Assembly (NCBI GenBank): GCA_012965455.1
Contig: DTSG01000125.1
Location: forward strand, 1-15,009
Source of the DNA: Planctomycetaceae bacterium
Lineage (GTDB): Bacteria > Planctomycetota > Planctomycetia > Pirellulales > Pirellulaceae
Direction: 5' to 3'
DNA length: 15,009 nucleotides
Part shown: in pieces, positions 1-9,748 of the stretch
Position numbering within the stretch: the stretch's first letter is position 1
Layout: each line of letters opens with the position of its first letter
Position numbers and translations under genes: made by a program
Notes under the pieces: generated by a model
Databases searched by the model: none
The model's input: the letters and a program-made list of their open reading frames with translations, nothing else
Told to the model about the DNA's origin: nothing

Positions 1-2519
1 GTTTGCTTTGTTTTTCCTCTTTGGTTGCTCAGGACAAAACTGGTCAGAACAAAGCAACCCCGGTCAGTCACATCAAAGTAGCGCCTGGTTTCAAAGTCGA
101 GCTATTGTATTCAGTTCCCGCCAAGGATCAGGGCTCGTGGGTGAACCTTTGTGTTGACAATAGGGGCCGAATAATTGTCAGCGATCAATTTGGTGGTTTA
201 TACCGAATGCAACCACCGGCGTCCGGAACGCCGTTGGACCCGACAACGATCGAGAATGTGCCAGCACCGATCCGAGCCGTCAATGGAATGGTCTGGGCAT
301 TCGATGCACTCTATGTCGGCGTAAATGACTACGAACAGAAAATCTCGAGTGGGCTTTATCGGCTCACGGACAGCACCGGAGATGACCAACTCGACAAGGT
401 TGAACTCTTGCGGGAAGTTAAATCCCGCGGCGACCATGGTGTACATGCCGTCGTGCCTACGCCGGATGGAAAATCGCTTTTTCTGATTACAGGAAATAAT
501 TCCCAACCGCCGCGCATTGAGTCCACGTCACCCGTCACTCAGGTTTGGGGCGAAGATCACTTACTTCCCAGCATGCCCGACGGTCGTGGGCATAATCGAG
601 GCCGTCTGGCTCCGGGAGGGATCATCTATAAGGTATCTCCTGATGGCAAACAATTTGAGGCCTATGCGTCGGGGTTTCGCAATATCTTCGGTGCCGCGGT
701 TAATCGTGACGGCGAACTCTTTACGTACGATGCGGATATGGAGTACGACTTCAATACACCCTGGTATCGACCAACACGAATCTGTCTGGTTACCAGTGGC
801 GCAGAATTCGGCTGGCGAAACGGTGCGGGAAAACGACCAGTATTCTATCCCGATAACCTGCCTGGCGTTTTGGATATCGGTCCCGGATCACCGACCGGAA
901 TGACCTTCGGCTACCGTGCTAAGTTTCCCGCTAAGTATCAAAATGCGCTGTACGCATTGGATTGGAGCTGGGGTAAACTCTATGCGGTTCACCTAAAATC
1001 CGATGGGTCGGGTTACACCGCCACAAAAGAAGAATTCGTCACCGGAGCGCCGCTGCCAATCACCGATGCCATGATTCACCCTGGCGATGGTGCAATGTAC
1101 TTTACCATTGGGGGACGGCGTGTGCAGTCCGGCCTCTACCGAGTCACCTATGTGGGGGACGAGTCCACGATCCCCGTATCTGCCAAACCAACAGTCACTT
1201 CCGACCGCGAAACCAGGCATATGCTTGAGGCTTTTCATGGCGAACCAAACGCTCGCGCTCTAAACGCAGCGTGGCCCCTGCTGGATCACCAGGATCGCTT
1301 AATTCGCTGGGCCGCCCGCATGGCTGTTGAACACCAACCCACGGAACAGTGGGCGGAACGAGCGTTGCTAGACGACAATCCAAACACCCAAGTTGAGGCC
1401 TTGCTTGCATTATGTCGCATGACGGGAATTTGTCCCCAACATCGAACGGATCAATCACCTGCCGTCGACGAATCCATGGGACGGAAATTGATCCAGGCAC
1501 TGCTGGCCGTAAATACTGAAAAGTTGAAACCCGCCCAGCAATTGACTCTTATACGTACCTTGCAGATTACGCTCGTTCGTTTTGGTCGCCCCGACCCAGC
1601 AATTGTTGCCGAGCTGAACCAGAAATTGGATCCGCTGTTTCCCGCAGATACGTTCGAAGAAAACTGGCTGCTGTGCGAAACCCTGGCCTGGCTAGAATCT
1701 GCGACCGTTGCCGCCAAAACTCTAACGCTCATGGAAAACGCTGCGACACAAGAAGAACAACTTCAATATGCCCGTTGCCTGCGTTATCTACGAGCAGGGT
1801 GGAGTACAGAATTGCGTACTCAGTACTTCAACTGGTTTCTCAAAGCTGACAGTTATCGCGGAGGGGCAAGTTTTGATATTTTCCTGAAATTTATTCGTGA
1901 TGATGCCGTCGCGTCGCTAGATGCAGATTCCAAAATATCTCTCGCAACGTTATTGGCTACGAAACCTGTGCGCAAATCCGTCATTGAGAACTTAGGAGCG
2001 ATATTCGAAGGTCGCGATACGCACGACTGGAGTCTCGACACTCTGTCGGCTGCCGCAACTTCAGATTTGAAAAACCGTGATTATAAAAACGGAAAACGCA
2101 TGTTCGCTGCCGCGGCCTGTTATGCCTGCCATCGATTTAACAATCAAGGTGGGATTACCGGACCGGACCTGACGTCCGCCGGGAGACGTTACTCTCCTCA
2201 TGACTTACTTGATCAGATTATTAATCCAAGTAAAGTCATCAATGAACAATTCACTGCTGTCGTTGTCATTACCGATGCTGGGATCATTCACACGGGAGTC
2301 GTCGTCAATCTGAATGGGGACAGCCTAATGCTCAACACCGACCTTACCAATCCCAACCAACAAGTCCGGCTGAACCGCAATGAAATTGATGAGATCAATA
2401 TTTCTAAGGTATCGCCGATGCCAAAGGGACTGCTTGCTAAAATGACCAAGGAAGAAATACTGGACCTCGTAGCCTATGTCATTAGCGCGGGTGATTCGCA
2501 ACATAAATTGTTTAAATAG
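1..2519 (+). CDS. PVC-type heme-binding (CxxCH) membrane-bound dehydrogenase-like protein, 5' partial
   Basis: The reading frame is open from the window edge, so the true start lies upstream. The first visible residues (LCFSSLVAQD) look like the end of a signal peptide. About 838 residues are visible. Residues ~25-385 resemble the beta-propeller of the Planctomycetes/Verrucomicrobia 'membrane-bound dehydrogenase' family, with blade-like segments such as GHNRGRLAPGG and AEFGWRNG. Residues ~390-680 are helical and HEAT-like. Residues ~690-835 form the family's C-terminal heme domain, with CYACH (C706, C709, H710) binding heme c covalently and M806 (PMPKG) as the likely distal ligand. It is probably a periplasmic or surface electron-transfer or sugar-oxidising protein; the substrate is unknown for the family. 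Paralogues of this family are common in planctomycete genomes and often sit next to sulfatases. The stop lies 13 nt before the sulfatase start, suggesting one transcript. Family call is firm, function is not. Confidence 0.9.
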   Translation, partial: LLCFSSLVAQDKTGQNKATPVSHIKVAPGFKVELLYSVPAKDQGSWVNLCVDNRGRIIVSDQFGGLYRMQPPASGTPLDPTTIENVPAPIRAVNGMVWAFDALYVGVNDYEQKISSGLYRLTDSTGDDQLDKVELLREVKSRGDHGVHAVVPTPDGKSLFLITGNNSQPPRIESTSPVTQVWGEDHLLPSMPDGRGHNRGRLAPGGIIYKVSPDGKQFEAYASGFRNIFGAAVNRDGELFTYDADMEYDFNTPWYRPTRICLVTSGAEFGWRNGAGKRPVFYPDNLPGVLDIGPGSPTGMTFGYRAKFPAKYQNALYALDWSWGKLYAVHLKSDGSGYTATKEEFVTGAPLPITDAMIHPGDGAMYFTIGGRRVQSGLYRVTYVGDESTIPVSAKPTVTSDRETRHMLEAFHGEPNARALNAAWPLLDHQDRLIRWAARMAVEHQPTEQWAERALLDDNPNTQVEALLALCRMTGICPQHRTDQSPAVDESMGRKLIQALLAVNTEKLKPAQQLTLIRTLQITLVRFGRPDPAIVAELNQKLDPLFPADTFEENWLLCETLAWLESATVAAKTLTLMENAATQEEQLQYARCLRYLRAGWSTELRTQYFNWFLKADSYRGGASFDIFLKFIRDDAVASLDADSKISLATLLATKPVRKSVIENLGAIFEGRDTHDWSLDTLSAAATSDLKNRDYKNGKRMFAAAACYACHRFNNQGGITGPDLTSAGRRYSPHDLLDQIINPSKVINEQFTAVVVITDAGIIHTGVVVNLNGDSLMLNTDLTNPNQQVRLNRNEIDEINISKVSPMPKGLLAKMTKEEILDLVAYVISAGDSQHKLFK

Positions 2520-2532
2520 AGAGCTGTTTGAT

Positions 2533-4043
2533 ATGCGACGCGTCTTCTTCTTTGTTGGATTTTTGGTCCTCGGGCTGAGTGGCATAAACTCGCCACTAGC
2601 CGCAAAACCCAATATTATACTTATCTTTATTGATGACCTCGGTTGGGCGGATATTGGCTGTTATGGTAACGACTTTGTTGATACCCCACGGATTGATCAG
2701 CTTGCTGCAGAAGGTCTCCGGTTTACGGATTTTTATGCCGCGGGCGCGGTTTGCTCACCCACTCGATGTGCTGTGCAATCAGGCCAAAATCAAGCACGGA
2801 TCGGAATTACCGCGCATATTCCCGGTCATTGGCGACCCTTTGAACGTGTCATTACACCGCAAACAACCATGGCGCTACCCCTCGATACGGTTACCATCGC
2901 AGAAAATTTAGCCCAGAGCGGTTATGAGTCCGGATATGTTGGAAAATGGCATCGGCGATACTTTTGAAATATTGATCTCATCAATTTCATAGCGGCTCCT
3001 TTCAGCCGGACAGCCAGGGTTATGGCCTGTCGGTTGTTATCGCAGGACCACATCTGCCCGGAAAGTTTCGAGTTTTGGGTGATTCCGCACGCAAGCCCAA
3101 GCCAGATCAATATCGAACCGATTTTGAGAGCGACATATGTGTTGACTTCATTAATGCCTATAAGGACAAACCGTTTTTCCTGATGTTGTCACCATTCGCG
3201 GTCCACATCCCTCTGGGCGCCATGTCCGAAAAGGTCGCTAAATACCGCGCAAGGCAAACCGAACAGAATCGACAATTACCTCACCCCGTCTATGCTGCCA
3301 TGATTGAACACTGTGATGATATGGTGGGGAGAGTTGTCGACGCAGTTGAAGCCAACGGATTAACAGACAATACAATGATCATATTCACGTCCGATAATGG
3401 CGGACTTCAACGCCGCTATGATTACCGCGACCAAGCGGATGACGTTGTGGCCAGCATGGCTCCCCTCAAGGGTGAAAAAGGGGCATTACATGAGGGCGGG
3501 GTTCGCGTACCCTTGATTATTAAATATCCACCTTTAACCCGTGCTAATACCATTTGCGCCGAGCCAACAATCAGTTATGACTTTTATCCCACATTCGCCG
3601 AGTTGGCGGGCGCAACCCTTCCGGTCAATCAACCGATAGATGGTTTGAGCCTGATCCCCCTGCTAAAAACCCCCACAGCGCAGTTGTCCCGAAACGCGCT
3701 GCATTGGCACTACCCCCATTACCATCATGACCGCCCGGCAAGTAGCATCCGCGCACGCGACTGGAAACTGATCGAGTATCTGGATGGGACGGGCGATGTG
3801 GAATTGTACAGACTGGCTGACGACCTCGGAGAGAGCCGCAATCTCAATGAGATGTTCCCCGGCCGCACAGCTGACCTCAAAAAAAAGCTAAATCAATGGC
3901 GCATTTCCGTTGGTGCCCGTATTCCCATCGTCAACCCCGCTTACGACGCAGAGCGTGCTCACCAATGGTGGAGCATGCGATCTGGCAAACCGGTGGACAG
4001 CGACAGTCGCAAACGTTTTCCGACAACCGAATTGGCTCCCTGA
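2533..4043 (+). pseudogene. Sulfatase (arylsulfatase A-like), frameshifted
   Basis: Two reading frames together make one ~503-residue secreted sulfatase. Part one starts at ATG 2533 (AGAGAG just upstream): signal peptide residues 1-23, metal-binding DD (34-35), and the formylglycine motif CSPTR with C74 and R78. It runs to GKWH and then stops at 2965-2967. Part two is in another frame from about 2976 and carries the family's TSDNGG and the GEKGALHEGGVR segment, ending at 4043. Between them, the third frame (2954-2971) reads GDTFEI, which fits naturally after GKWH. At least two indels within ~25 nt are therefore needed, for example loss of an AT from an original CATATCGGC, then a second compensating change; all three frames hit stops at 2965-2992. 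The two halves cannot yield an active enzyme as written, because both contribute to the active site. It could be a real pseudogene or an assembly or sequencing error. The ancestral role would be removal of sulfate esters from polysaccharides. Confidence 0.85.
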
Positions 4044-4123
4044 TTTTCGCCTCGTCAACGGATACGGAAACACGCTACACCACCCTGGGAACCACCTCTT
4101 TTCAAGGACAGACAGCCGTTGTA

Positions 4124-4129
4124 TATATA
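4124..4129 (+). promoter_or_regulatory. Possible -10 box for katG
   Basis: TATATA at 4124-4129 lies within an AT-rich stretch (TATATATAA) about 45 nt before the katG start. A weak -35 (TTCAAG, 4101-4106) sits 17 nt upstream. The matches are modest. The position, in the 131-nt gap after the broken sulfatase, fits an independent katG promoter. No OxyR- or Fur-type operator could be recognised. Confidence 0.3.
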
Positions 4130-4174
4130 ACAGGCAGTACACACTACGCAACGCAGAATACGACTGGAGAGAAA

Positions 4175-6367
4175 ATGAACAGCGAAAGTAAGTGCCCGAT
4201 GTTAAACCCGTCACAGCGACATACGGCGGCGGGTGGCCTGTCCAACCGGGACTGGTGGCCAAATCAGTTAAATCTGCAAATGCTCCACCAAAATTCTCAG
4301 CTGTCTAGTCCGATGGGCGAAGACTTCAGCTACGCTGATGAGTTCCAAACTGTCGATTTAGAAGCGCTGAAGGCCGACATATTTGAGTTGATGACGACAT
4401 CTCAGGAGTGGTGGCCCGCCGACTACGGCCACTACGGCCCGTTCTTCATCCGCATGGCATGGCATAGTGCAGGTACATACCGTATCGCCGACGGACGCGG
4501 CGGCGCGGCAAGCGGAACACTACGTTTCGCTCCATTGAACAGTTGGCCCGATAATGTGAATCTCGACAAAGCCCGACGGTTACTGTGGCCGATTAAACAA
4601 AAATACGGGAGAACACTTTCTTGGGCGGATCTGATGGTCTTCACCGGAAATTGTGCGTTGGAATCGATGGGACTCGAGACCTTCGGTTTCGCCGGTGGAC
4701 GTGAAGACGTGTGGGAACCTGAATTGGATATTTCTTGGGGTCCTGAAAGTGAATGGCTTGGTGATGAACGCTATAGCGGCGACAGAGATCTTGCTGATCC
4801 ACTGGGAGCGGTTCAAATGGGTCTGATCTATGTGAATCCCGAAGGCCCTAACGGTACTCCGGATCCACTTGCCTCAGCCGTCGATATTCGTGAGACCTTC
4901 CGCCGTATGGCAATGAATGACGAAGAGACCGTGGCACTGATAGCCGGGGGTCATACTTTCGGCAAAGCTCATGGTGCCGCCGACCCTGACGAATATGTTG
5001 GTCCGGAACCAGAAGGCGCCAACCTCGACGATCAAGGACTGGGCTGGAAAAACTCCTTTGGTACCGGCAATGCCGGCGATACGATTAGCAGCGGCCTAGA
5101 GGGTGCCTGGACTACCGAACCTGCAAAATGGGATAATAATTATTTTGACAACCTATTCGGGTACGAGTGGGAACAGGTAAAGAGCCCCGCCGGCGCTACG
5201 CAATGGACTCCTACGGATGATTCCGCACAGGGTACGGTGGTCGACGCTCACGATCCGGATAAAAAGCATGCCCCGATGATGTTTACGACGGACATGGCAT
5301 TGAAATTGGATCCGGTTTACGGACCTATTTCAAAACGCTTTCACGAGAACCCTGCCGAGTTCGCAGACGCATTTGCCAAAGCATGGTACAAGCTAACCCA
5401 TCGTGATATGGGTCCAGTCTCGCGCTGTCTGGGATCCCTTGTTCCGGAACCGCAATTGTGGCAAGATCCCGTTCCGGAACTGACTCATGAAACGATCTCG
5501 GATCAGGATGTCGCCGATCTCAAGGGGCAGATCCTTGCCTCCGATATTTCCCTTTCACAACTGGTCTCCACAGCCTGGGCCTCGGCGACCACTTTCCGTG
5601 GCACGGACAAAAGGGGGGGTGCAAACGGAGCACGCGTACGACTCACGCCCCAGAAGGATTGGGAAGTGAATAACCCCGCGCTGCTTGCCGAGGTACTGCA
5701 GCTTTTGGAAGGCATACAGGCAACCTTTAACAGTGCCCAATCCGGTGACAAGCGAGTTTCCTTGGCAGATTTAATCGTCCTGGGAGGATCGGCTGCGATC
5801 GAAAAAGCGGCAAAACAGGCGGGCAATGACATTGAGGTACCCTTTACCCCGGGTCGAACGGATGCTTCTCAGGAACAGACGGACGTCGAGTCATTTGCGG
5901 TCCTGGAACCGATTGCAGATGGATTCCGAAACTATGCCGGAAGCGACCAAGGTTTTCCGCCAGAGGAGTTGCTGATCGACCGAGCTCACTTGTTGACGCT
6001 GACAGCTCCGGAAATGACGGTTCTTGTGGGTGGACTGCGAGTGCTCAACGTTACGGCTGGGGATTCGGGCCTGGGTGTATTCACAAAGAGTCCGGAAACG
6101 TTGACCAATGACTTCTTTGTGAACTTACTGGATAACAGTATCGAGTGGAATAAATCGTCAAAGTGTGAGCATTTCTACGAGGGATGCGATCGCGGTACAG
6201 GTGAGATCAGGTGGATGGGTACGGCCGTGGACCTCGTATTTGGATCCAATTCCCAACTGCGCGCCGTTGCAGAAGCTTATGCCTGTGACGATTCACAGCA
6301 AGCGTTTGTGGGTGATTTTGTGGCCGCCTGGGACAAGGTTATGAACCTTGACCGATTCGACCTGTAG
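4175..6367 (+). CDS. katG: Catalase-peroxidase KatG
   Basis: Heme b enzyme that disproportionates H2O2 and also works as a broad peroxidase. The product is 730 residues, close to the family's usual ~720-740, and has both fused peroxidase-like domains (N-terminal catalytic ~60-430, C-terminal structural ~440-730). Distal side: R93, W96 and H97 in FFIRMAWHSAGTYR. Proximal heme ligand: H260 in AGGHTFGKAHG, with W312 and D373 (TTD) completing the proximal triad. The Trp-Tyr-Met crosslink needed for catalase activity is W96, Y219 (GLIYVNPEGP) and M245 (FRRMAM), and the mobile arginine switch is R410 (HRDMGP). The start at 4175 was chosen for GGAG at 4166-4169 with a 5-nt spacer and for normal family length; the frame stays open further upstream by chance. 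No signal peptide, so it is cytoplasmic. It appears transcribed alone and shows no lesion. Confidence 0.97.
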   Translation: MNSESKCPMLNPSQRHTAAGGLSNRDWWPNQLNLQMLHQNSQLSSPMGEDFSYADEFQTVDLEALKADIFELMTTSQEWWPADYGHYGPFFIRMAWHSAGTYRIADGRGGAASGTLRFAPLNSWPDNVNLDKARRLLWPIKQKYGRTLSWADLMVFTGNCALESMGLETFGFAGGREDVWEPELDISWGPESEWLGDERYSGDRDLADPLGAVQMGLIYVNPEGPNGTPDPLASAVDIRETFRRMAMNDEETVALIAGGHTFGKAHGAADPDEYVGPEPEGANLDDQGLGWKNSFGTGNAGDTISSGLEGAWTTEPAKWDNNYFDNLFGYEWEQVKSPAGATQWTPTDDSAQGTVVDAHDPDKKHAPMMFTTDMALKLDPVYGPISKRFHENPAEFADAFAKAWYKLTHRDMGPVSRCLGSLVPEPQLWQDPVPELTHETISDQDVADLKGQILASDISLSQLVSTAWASATTFRGTDKRGGANGARVRLTPQKDWEVNNPALLAEVLQLLEGIQATFNSAQSGDKRVSLADLIVLGGSAAIEKAAKQAGNDIEVPFTPGRTDASQEQTDVESFAVLEPIADGFRNYAGSDQGFPPEELLIDRAHLLTLTAPEMTVLVGGLRVLNVTAGDSGLGVFTKSPETLTNDFFVNLLDNSIEWNKSSKCEHFYEGCDRGTGEIRWMGTAVDLVFGSNSQLRAVAEAYACDDSQQAFVGDFVAAWDKVMNLDRFDL

Positions 6368-6446
6368 ACGCGATACGGTTTGGAAAAGAGCCGGATAATG
6401 CGGGATTAGAACACCCACAGCAGAAGCACATCATCATGCAATTCGT

Positions 6447-6494
6447 AGCGTGATCTGGTAAGTTGGTTGATTGTGGTCTCTACAAGATCACGTT
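6447..6494 (+). terminator. Inverted repeat downstream of katG, possible weak terminator
   Basis: CGTGATCT (6449-6456) and AGATCACG (6485-6492) are perfect 8-nt inverted copies, extended by a G-T and an A-T pair outside. The loop is 28 nt and only three Ts follow, so intrinsic termination would be weak. It lies in the 163-nt gap between katG and the PhoD-like gene and could equally be an operator half-site pair. Confidence 0.3.
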
Positions 6495-6530
6495 TGAAAT
6501 GGACCATGTATCAGTTTAGGTGAGGATATC

Positions 6531-8852
6531 GTGATTATAAAAGTAACCCGACGGCTCGTTGTCATTCTATTGGCGCTGGGCGCATTTCTAGGCCTGGGAC
6601 GAAAACGTTCCCAAGCGGTGCCGGCTGATGACAGATTAAAACGAATCGAGCAGTGGGACCGTACCCACGACCGCGTTTGGATAGGTGGCGAGTTTTGGAG
6701 CAATCCCATGGAGGATTGGCGTGTGCAGGATGGCTGGGTTCAGTGCCAAACCACGGCCGGCAATCGAAGTATCCATTCCGTCACGCGCCAACTGACGGAT
6801 CCGGGATCGCCTTTTGTTATGTCCGTTGAATTGTCCCAGTCTGCGCCGATCGACAACGACGGGGGAGCCGGATTTCGGATCGGAGTTCGTAGTGACCTGA
6901 ACGAGTACCGCTCCAACTGTTTTGCCAAGAATGGTTTGAATGCGGGACTTGTCGGCAATGACCTAATACTGGGCAAAGCGAGCAAACCACTTAAGGACAA
7001 GATCGCAAATTCACACGTGCTGCTAACCCTCGAAGGAACACCCCAGGAAAACAACTGCCAACTGACGTTGACGCTACGTGATGCGGCCAGCGGCAAGGAA
7101 GTTGGACTCGTACAGCAGACCGTGCCTCTGGACAGGTTAAAGGGCAATATCGCATTGGTTAGCCAGTATGAGGGAACCCAACGTCGTGTTGCCATACCGG
7201 GCTACCGTTTTCGAAATTGGAAGATCGGCGGCACGGCCATCACGCACCGGCCAAAACAGACTTTTGGACCGCTGCTGTGGACAATGTATTCGTTGAGTGA
7301 CTCACGCGGTAAGGATGGATTTGTTCTCAAGTTAACCGCGCTTACGGGGCCGCTTGGAAATGATGATAACCAGGAAGTAGAACTACAGGTTAAGCGACAG
7401 GACGAATGGGTGGTTTTGGGAAAGGCCAAGCTGGATCGCGAAGCTTGGACCGCGACATTTCGTATCGCCAACTGGAATGAAAAGGAGGCAACGCCCTACA
7501 GAGTGATTTACGAACAGTCATTCCAAGAAGGCAAGTCGGTTGCCGACCGCTGGGACGGATTGATTCGTTCGAATCCGGTGGGAAGGCCGTTGCGATTAGC
7601 CGCGCTTACCTGCCAGAACGACTATGCTTTTCCCTATGAACCGGTAGCCAATAACGTGGTTAAGATGGATCCGGACATGATTTACTTTTCCGGCGACCAG
7701 TTGTACGAAGGACATGGTGGATTTGGTATTATTCGTGACCCGGCGGATCCGGCAATTCTCAATTATCTTCGTAAGTTCTACCAATTCGGCTGGTCATTCC
7801 GTGAATCAATGAAGAACGCACCGACGATCTGTATCCCCGACGACCACGACGTCTTTCAGGGTAATATCTGGGGTGAAGCCGGCGCGGCGATGAAGGACCA
7901 GGACAAGGGCGCTTCCTCCAAGGGTGGTTATCGAGAGCCGGCCCGCATGGTCAACGTTGTGCACATGACCAATTGTAGCCACCATCCGGATTTTTATGAT
8001 CCCCAGCCCGTCCAGCAGGATATTAGTGTATATTTTGGCGACATGGTTTACGGCGGGGTGAGTTTCGCCATCCTCGGAGACCGGCAATGGAAAAGCGGAC
8101 CCGAGCGAGTCGAGACAGGCTCGGGCCGTGCGGATCACGTGCGGGACAAGGACTTCGATACCTCGGTACTTGATAAGCCGGGATTGGTGCTGCTGGGTGA
8201 GCGTCAGGAAGCGTTTCTGAAGGCGTGGAGTAAGGACTGGCGGGGGCACACAATGAAAGTGCTGCTGAGTCAGACAGTGTTTGCCGGTGTGGCGACTCAC
8301 CACGGCAATTTTAACGGCTACTTGAAAGCTGACCTAGATTCAGGGGCCTGGCCTCAAACAGCCCGCAACCGAGCAATTGAAATTATTCGTGAATCCATGG
8401 CACTGCACATTAACGGGGATCAACACCTAGCATCGATCTGCCAATACGGTGTGGCCAAACAACGTGATAGCAACTGGTCTTTCTGTACCCCGGCCATTGG
8501 TGCCGGGTACCCACGCTGGTGGCGTCCGGACGAAGTGGGAATGCCCCATCAAAATCGCCCGCAACATGGTCAGGCACATACGGGTGAATATCTGGATGGG
8601 TTTGGAAACAAGGTTTATGTTTATGCCACGGGCAATCCCGAGGTCGCTACCAAGGGTCCTCGTTATGAACGGGCACACCAGAAAGGGAGCGGCTTCGGTT
8701 TCGTGACAATCGACACGGAAAAGAGGATCTATACGCTAGACGCCTTTCGGTTCAACGTGGATCCGACCGACGGTAATCTAGACAACCAGTTTCCCGGCTG
8801 GCCGATCACACTTGGGCAGGCGGAAAACAATGGGCAGAACCGTATCGTCTGA
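6531..8852 (+). CDS. PhoD-like metallophosphatase with N-terminal jelly-roll-like domain, exported
   Basis: The product is 773 residues. It starts with GTG preceded by GAGG (6522-6525). The N-terminus has basic residues with RR (7-8, TRRLVVI), then a hydrophobic stretch, compatible with Tat export as for classical PhoD. Residues ~50-240 (from WRVQDGWVQC to YRFRNW) resemble a concanavalin/DUF1080-like beta-sandwich often added to secreted planctomycete enzymes. Residues ~350-740 hold the phosphatase domain with metal-binding motifs SGDQLYE (D389, Y392), PDDHD (D437-D440) and NGDQH (628-632). It probably cleaves phosphate mono- or diesters outside the cytoplasm; in this branch the true substrate is unknown and no activity is proven. 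The last ~30 residues (TDGN, then a GWPI core) recur as a relic behind the carbonic anhydrase. It stands alone, with 163 nt before and 238 nt after. Confidence 0.85.
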   Translation: MIIKVTRRLVVILLALGAFLGLGRKRSQAVPADDRLKRIEQWDRTHDRVWIGGEFWSNPMEDWRVQDGWVQCQTTAGNRSIHSVTRQLTDPGSPFVMSVELSQSAPIDNDGGAGFRIGVRSDLNEYRSNCFAKNGLNAGLVGNDLILGKASKPLKDKIANSHVLLTLEGTPQENNCQLTLTLRDAASGKEVGLVQQTVPLDRLKGNIALVSQYEGTQRRVAIPGYRFRNWKIGGTAITHRPKQTFGPLLWTMYSLSDSRGKDGFVLKLTALTGPLGNDDNQEVELQVKRQDEWVVLGKAKLDREAWTATFRIANWNEKEATPYRVIYEQSFQEGKSVADRWDGLIRSNPVGRPLRLAALTCQNDYAFPYEPVANNVVKMDPDMIYFSGDQLYEGHGGFGIIRDPADPAILNYLRKFYQFGWSFRESMKNAPTICIPDDHDVFQGNIWGEAGAAMKDQDKGASSKGGYREPARMVNVVHMTNCSHHPDFYDPQPVQQDISVYFGDMVYGGVSFAILGDRQWKSGPERVETGSGRADHVRDKDFDTSVLDKPGLVLLGERQEAFLKAWSKDWRGHTMKVLLSQTVFAGVATHHGNFNGYLKADLDSGAWPQTARNRAIEIIRESMALHINGDQHLASICQYGVAKQRDSNWSFCTPAIGAGYPRWWRPDEVGMPHQNRPQHGQAHTGEYLDGFGNKVYVYATGNPEVATKGPRYERAHQKGSGFGFVTIDTEKRIYTLDAFRFNVDPTDGNLDNQFPGWPITLGQAENNGQNRIV

Positions 8853-8994
8853 AGATGTATTCAACTCAAATAGAATAGCGCGCTTCGGTTGGCTAGCTGA
8901 TACTTGAATATGTCGATGCGCAACTAGGCATTGAAGTTCACGAAACCTATGTGGCGGTCTGTCCAGTGATGATATCAATAACCACGAAATGCGG

Positions 8995-9000
8995 TATAAT
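8995..9000 (+). promoter_or_regulatory. Likely -10 box for the carbonic anhydrase gene
   Basis: A perfect TATAAT (8995-9000) lies ~90 nt before the carbonic anhydrase start in a 238-nt intergenic stretch with no other gene. No good -35 hexamer is visible at 16-18 nt (ATATCA at 8972-8977 is poor). If used, the leader would be ~84 nt. Confidence 0.45.
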
Positions 9001-9090
9001 CAAAAAACCGAATTCCTGCTGGTTTCACAGGCAGCGTGTTACCACTGGATCCATTACTCAGCTGTTATGTAGCGACAAGGAAATAAGCCA

Positions 9091-9744
9091 TTGCAGAAAC
9101 TGAAGGCCGGAATCCAACGATATCAAGCTGACGGGTTCGTTAATAACCAAAAGTTGTTTGAGACGCTGATCGGAGGCCAGAACCCGCTGGCGCTCTTTAT
9201 CACCTGTTCGGATTCACGAATCGACCCGAACCGGTTGACAGACACCCAGCCTGGCGAGTTGTTCATCCTGAGAACAGTCGGCAATATTGTGCCGCCCTTC
9301 GGTAGTATGGTCGCGGGCGAGGCGGCCACGATCGAATACGCAGTCACCGCACTGAATATTCGAGATATCATCATCTGCGGACACTCGCATTGCGGCGCGA
9401 TGAGTGGTTTGCTTGATCCCGAATCCGTCGAGGACATGCCTGCCGTAAAGGAGTATCTCGAGTATGCCGAATCGTCACTTCAAATCGTCGACGAGAAGCA
9501 CAGTCACTTGGTGGACTCGGAGATACGCCTCAAACGAATCATCGAAGAGAATGTCCTTCTGCAGCTTGAAAACCTAAGAACCCACCCGGTAGTCGCAACG
9601 GCGCTTGCTCAAGGAGATATGCACCTGTACGGTTGGATTTATGAATTTGAAACCGGTGAGGTGCTCGTTTTTCATCCAGAAACAAACACGTTTCTTCCCA
9701 TTGAAGGCGATTTGTCCTGCGGGCCGGAAGCGAGCCAACGCTAG
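9091..9744 (+). CDS. Beta-class carbonic anhydrase
   Basis: Reversibly hydrates CO2 to bicarbonate in the cytoplasm. The product is 217 residues, typical for bacterial beta-CAs. Zinc ligands are C39 (in CSDSR), H98 and C101 (in GHSHCGAM). The catalytic dyad D41/R43 is intact, and the VGNIVPP segment (63-69) is conserved. The start is TTG at 9091 with AAGGA at 9077-9081 (9-nt spacer); an in-frame stop at 9070-9072 rules out a longer form, and no ATG lies near the N-terminus. There is no signal peptide. It is monocistronic on this strand. Four nucleotides after the stop, sequence related to the PhoD-like gene's 3' end begins, so the gene appears to sit where a second phosphatase copy once stood. 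Confidence 0.95.
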   Translation: MQKLKAGIQRYQADGFVNNQKLFETLIGGQNPLALFITCSDSRIDPNRLTDTQPGELFILRTVGNIVPPFGSMVAGEAATIEYAVTALNIRDIIICGHSHCGAMSGLLDPESVEDMPAVKEYLEYAESSLQIVDEKHSHLVDSEIRLKRIIEENVLLQLENLRTHPVVATALAQGDMHLYGWIYEFETGEVLVFHPETNTFLPIEGDLSCGPEASQR

Positions 9745-9748
9745 TACT

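Noticed and set aside
3896..4174. Extended katG start overlapping the sulfatase 3' end, giving an 823-residue protein
   Set aside because: The extra 93 residues have no catalase-peroxidase similarity and overlap sulfatase coding sequence; ATG 4175 has a good ribosome-binding site and gives the normal length.
7806..8303. 165-codon antisense open frame within the PhoD-like gene
   Set aside because: Shadow of a conserved coding gene on the other strand; no family features or ribosome-binding site.
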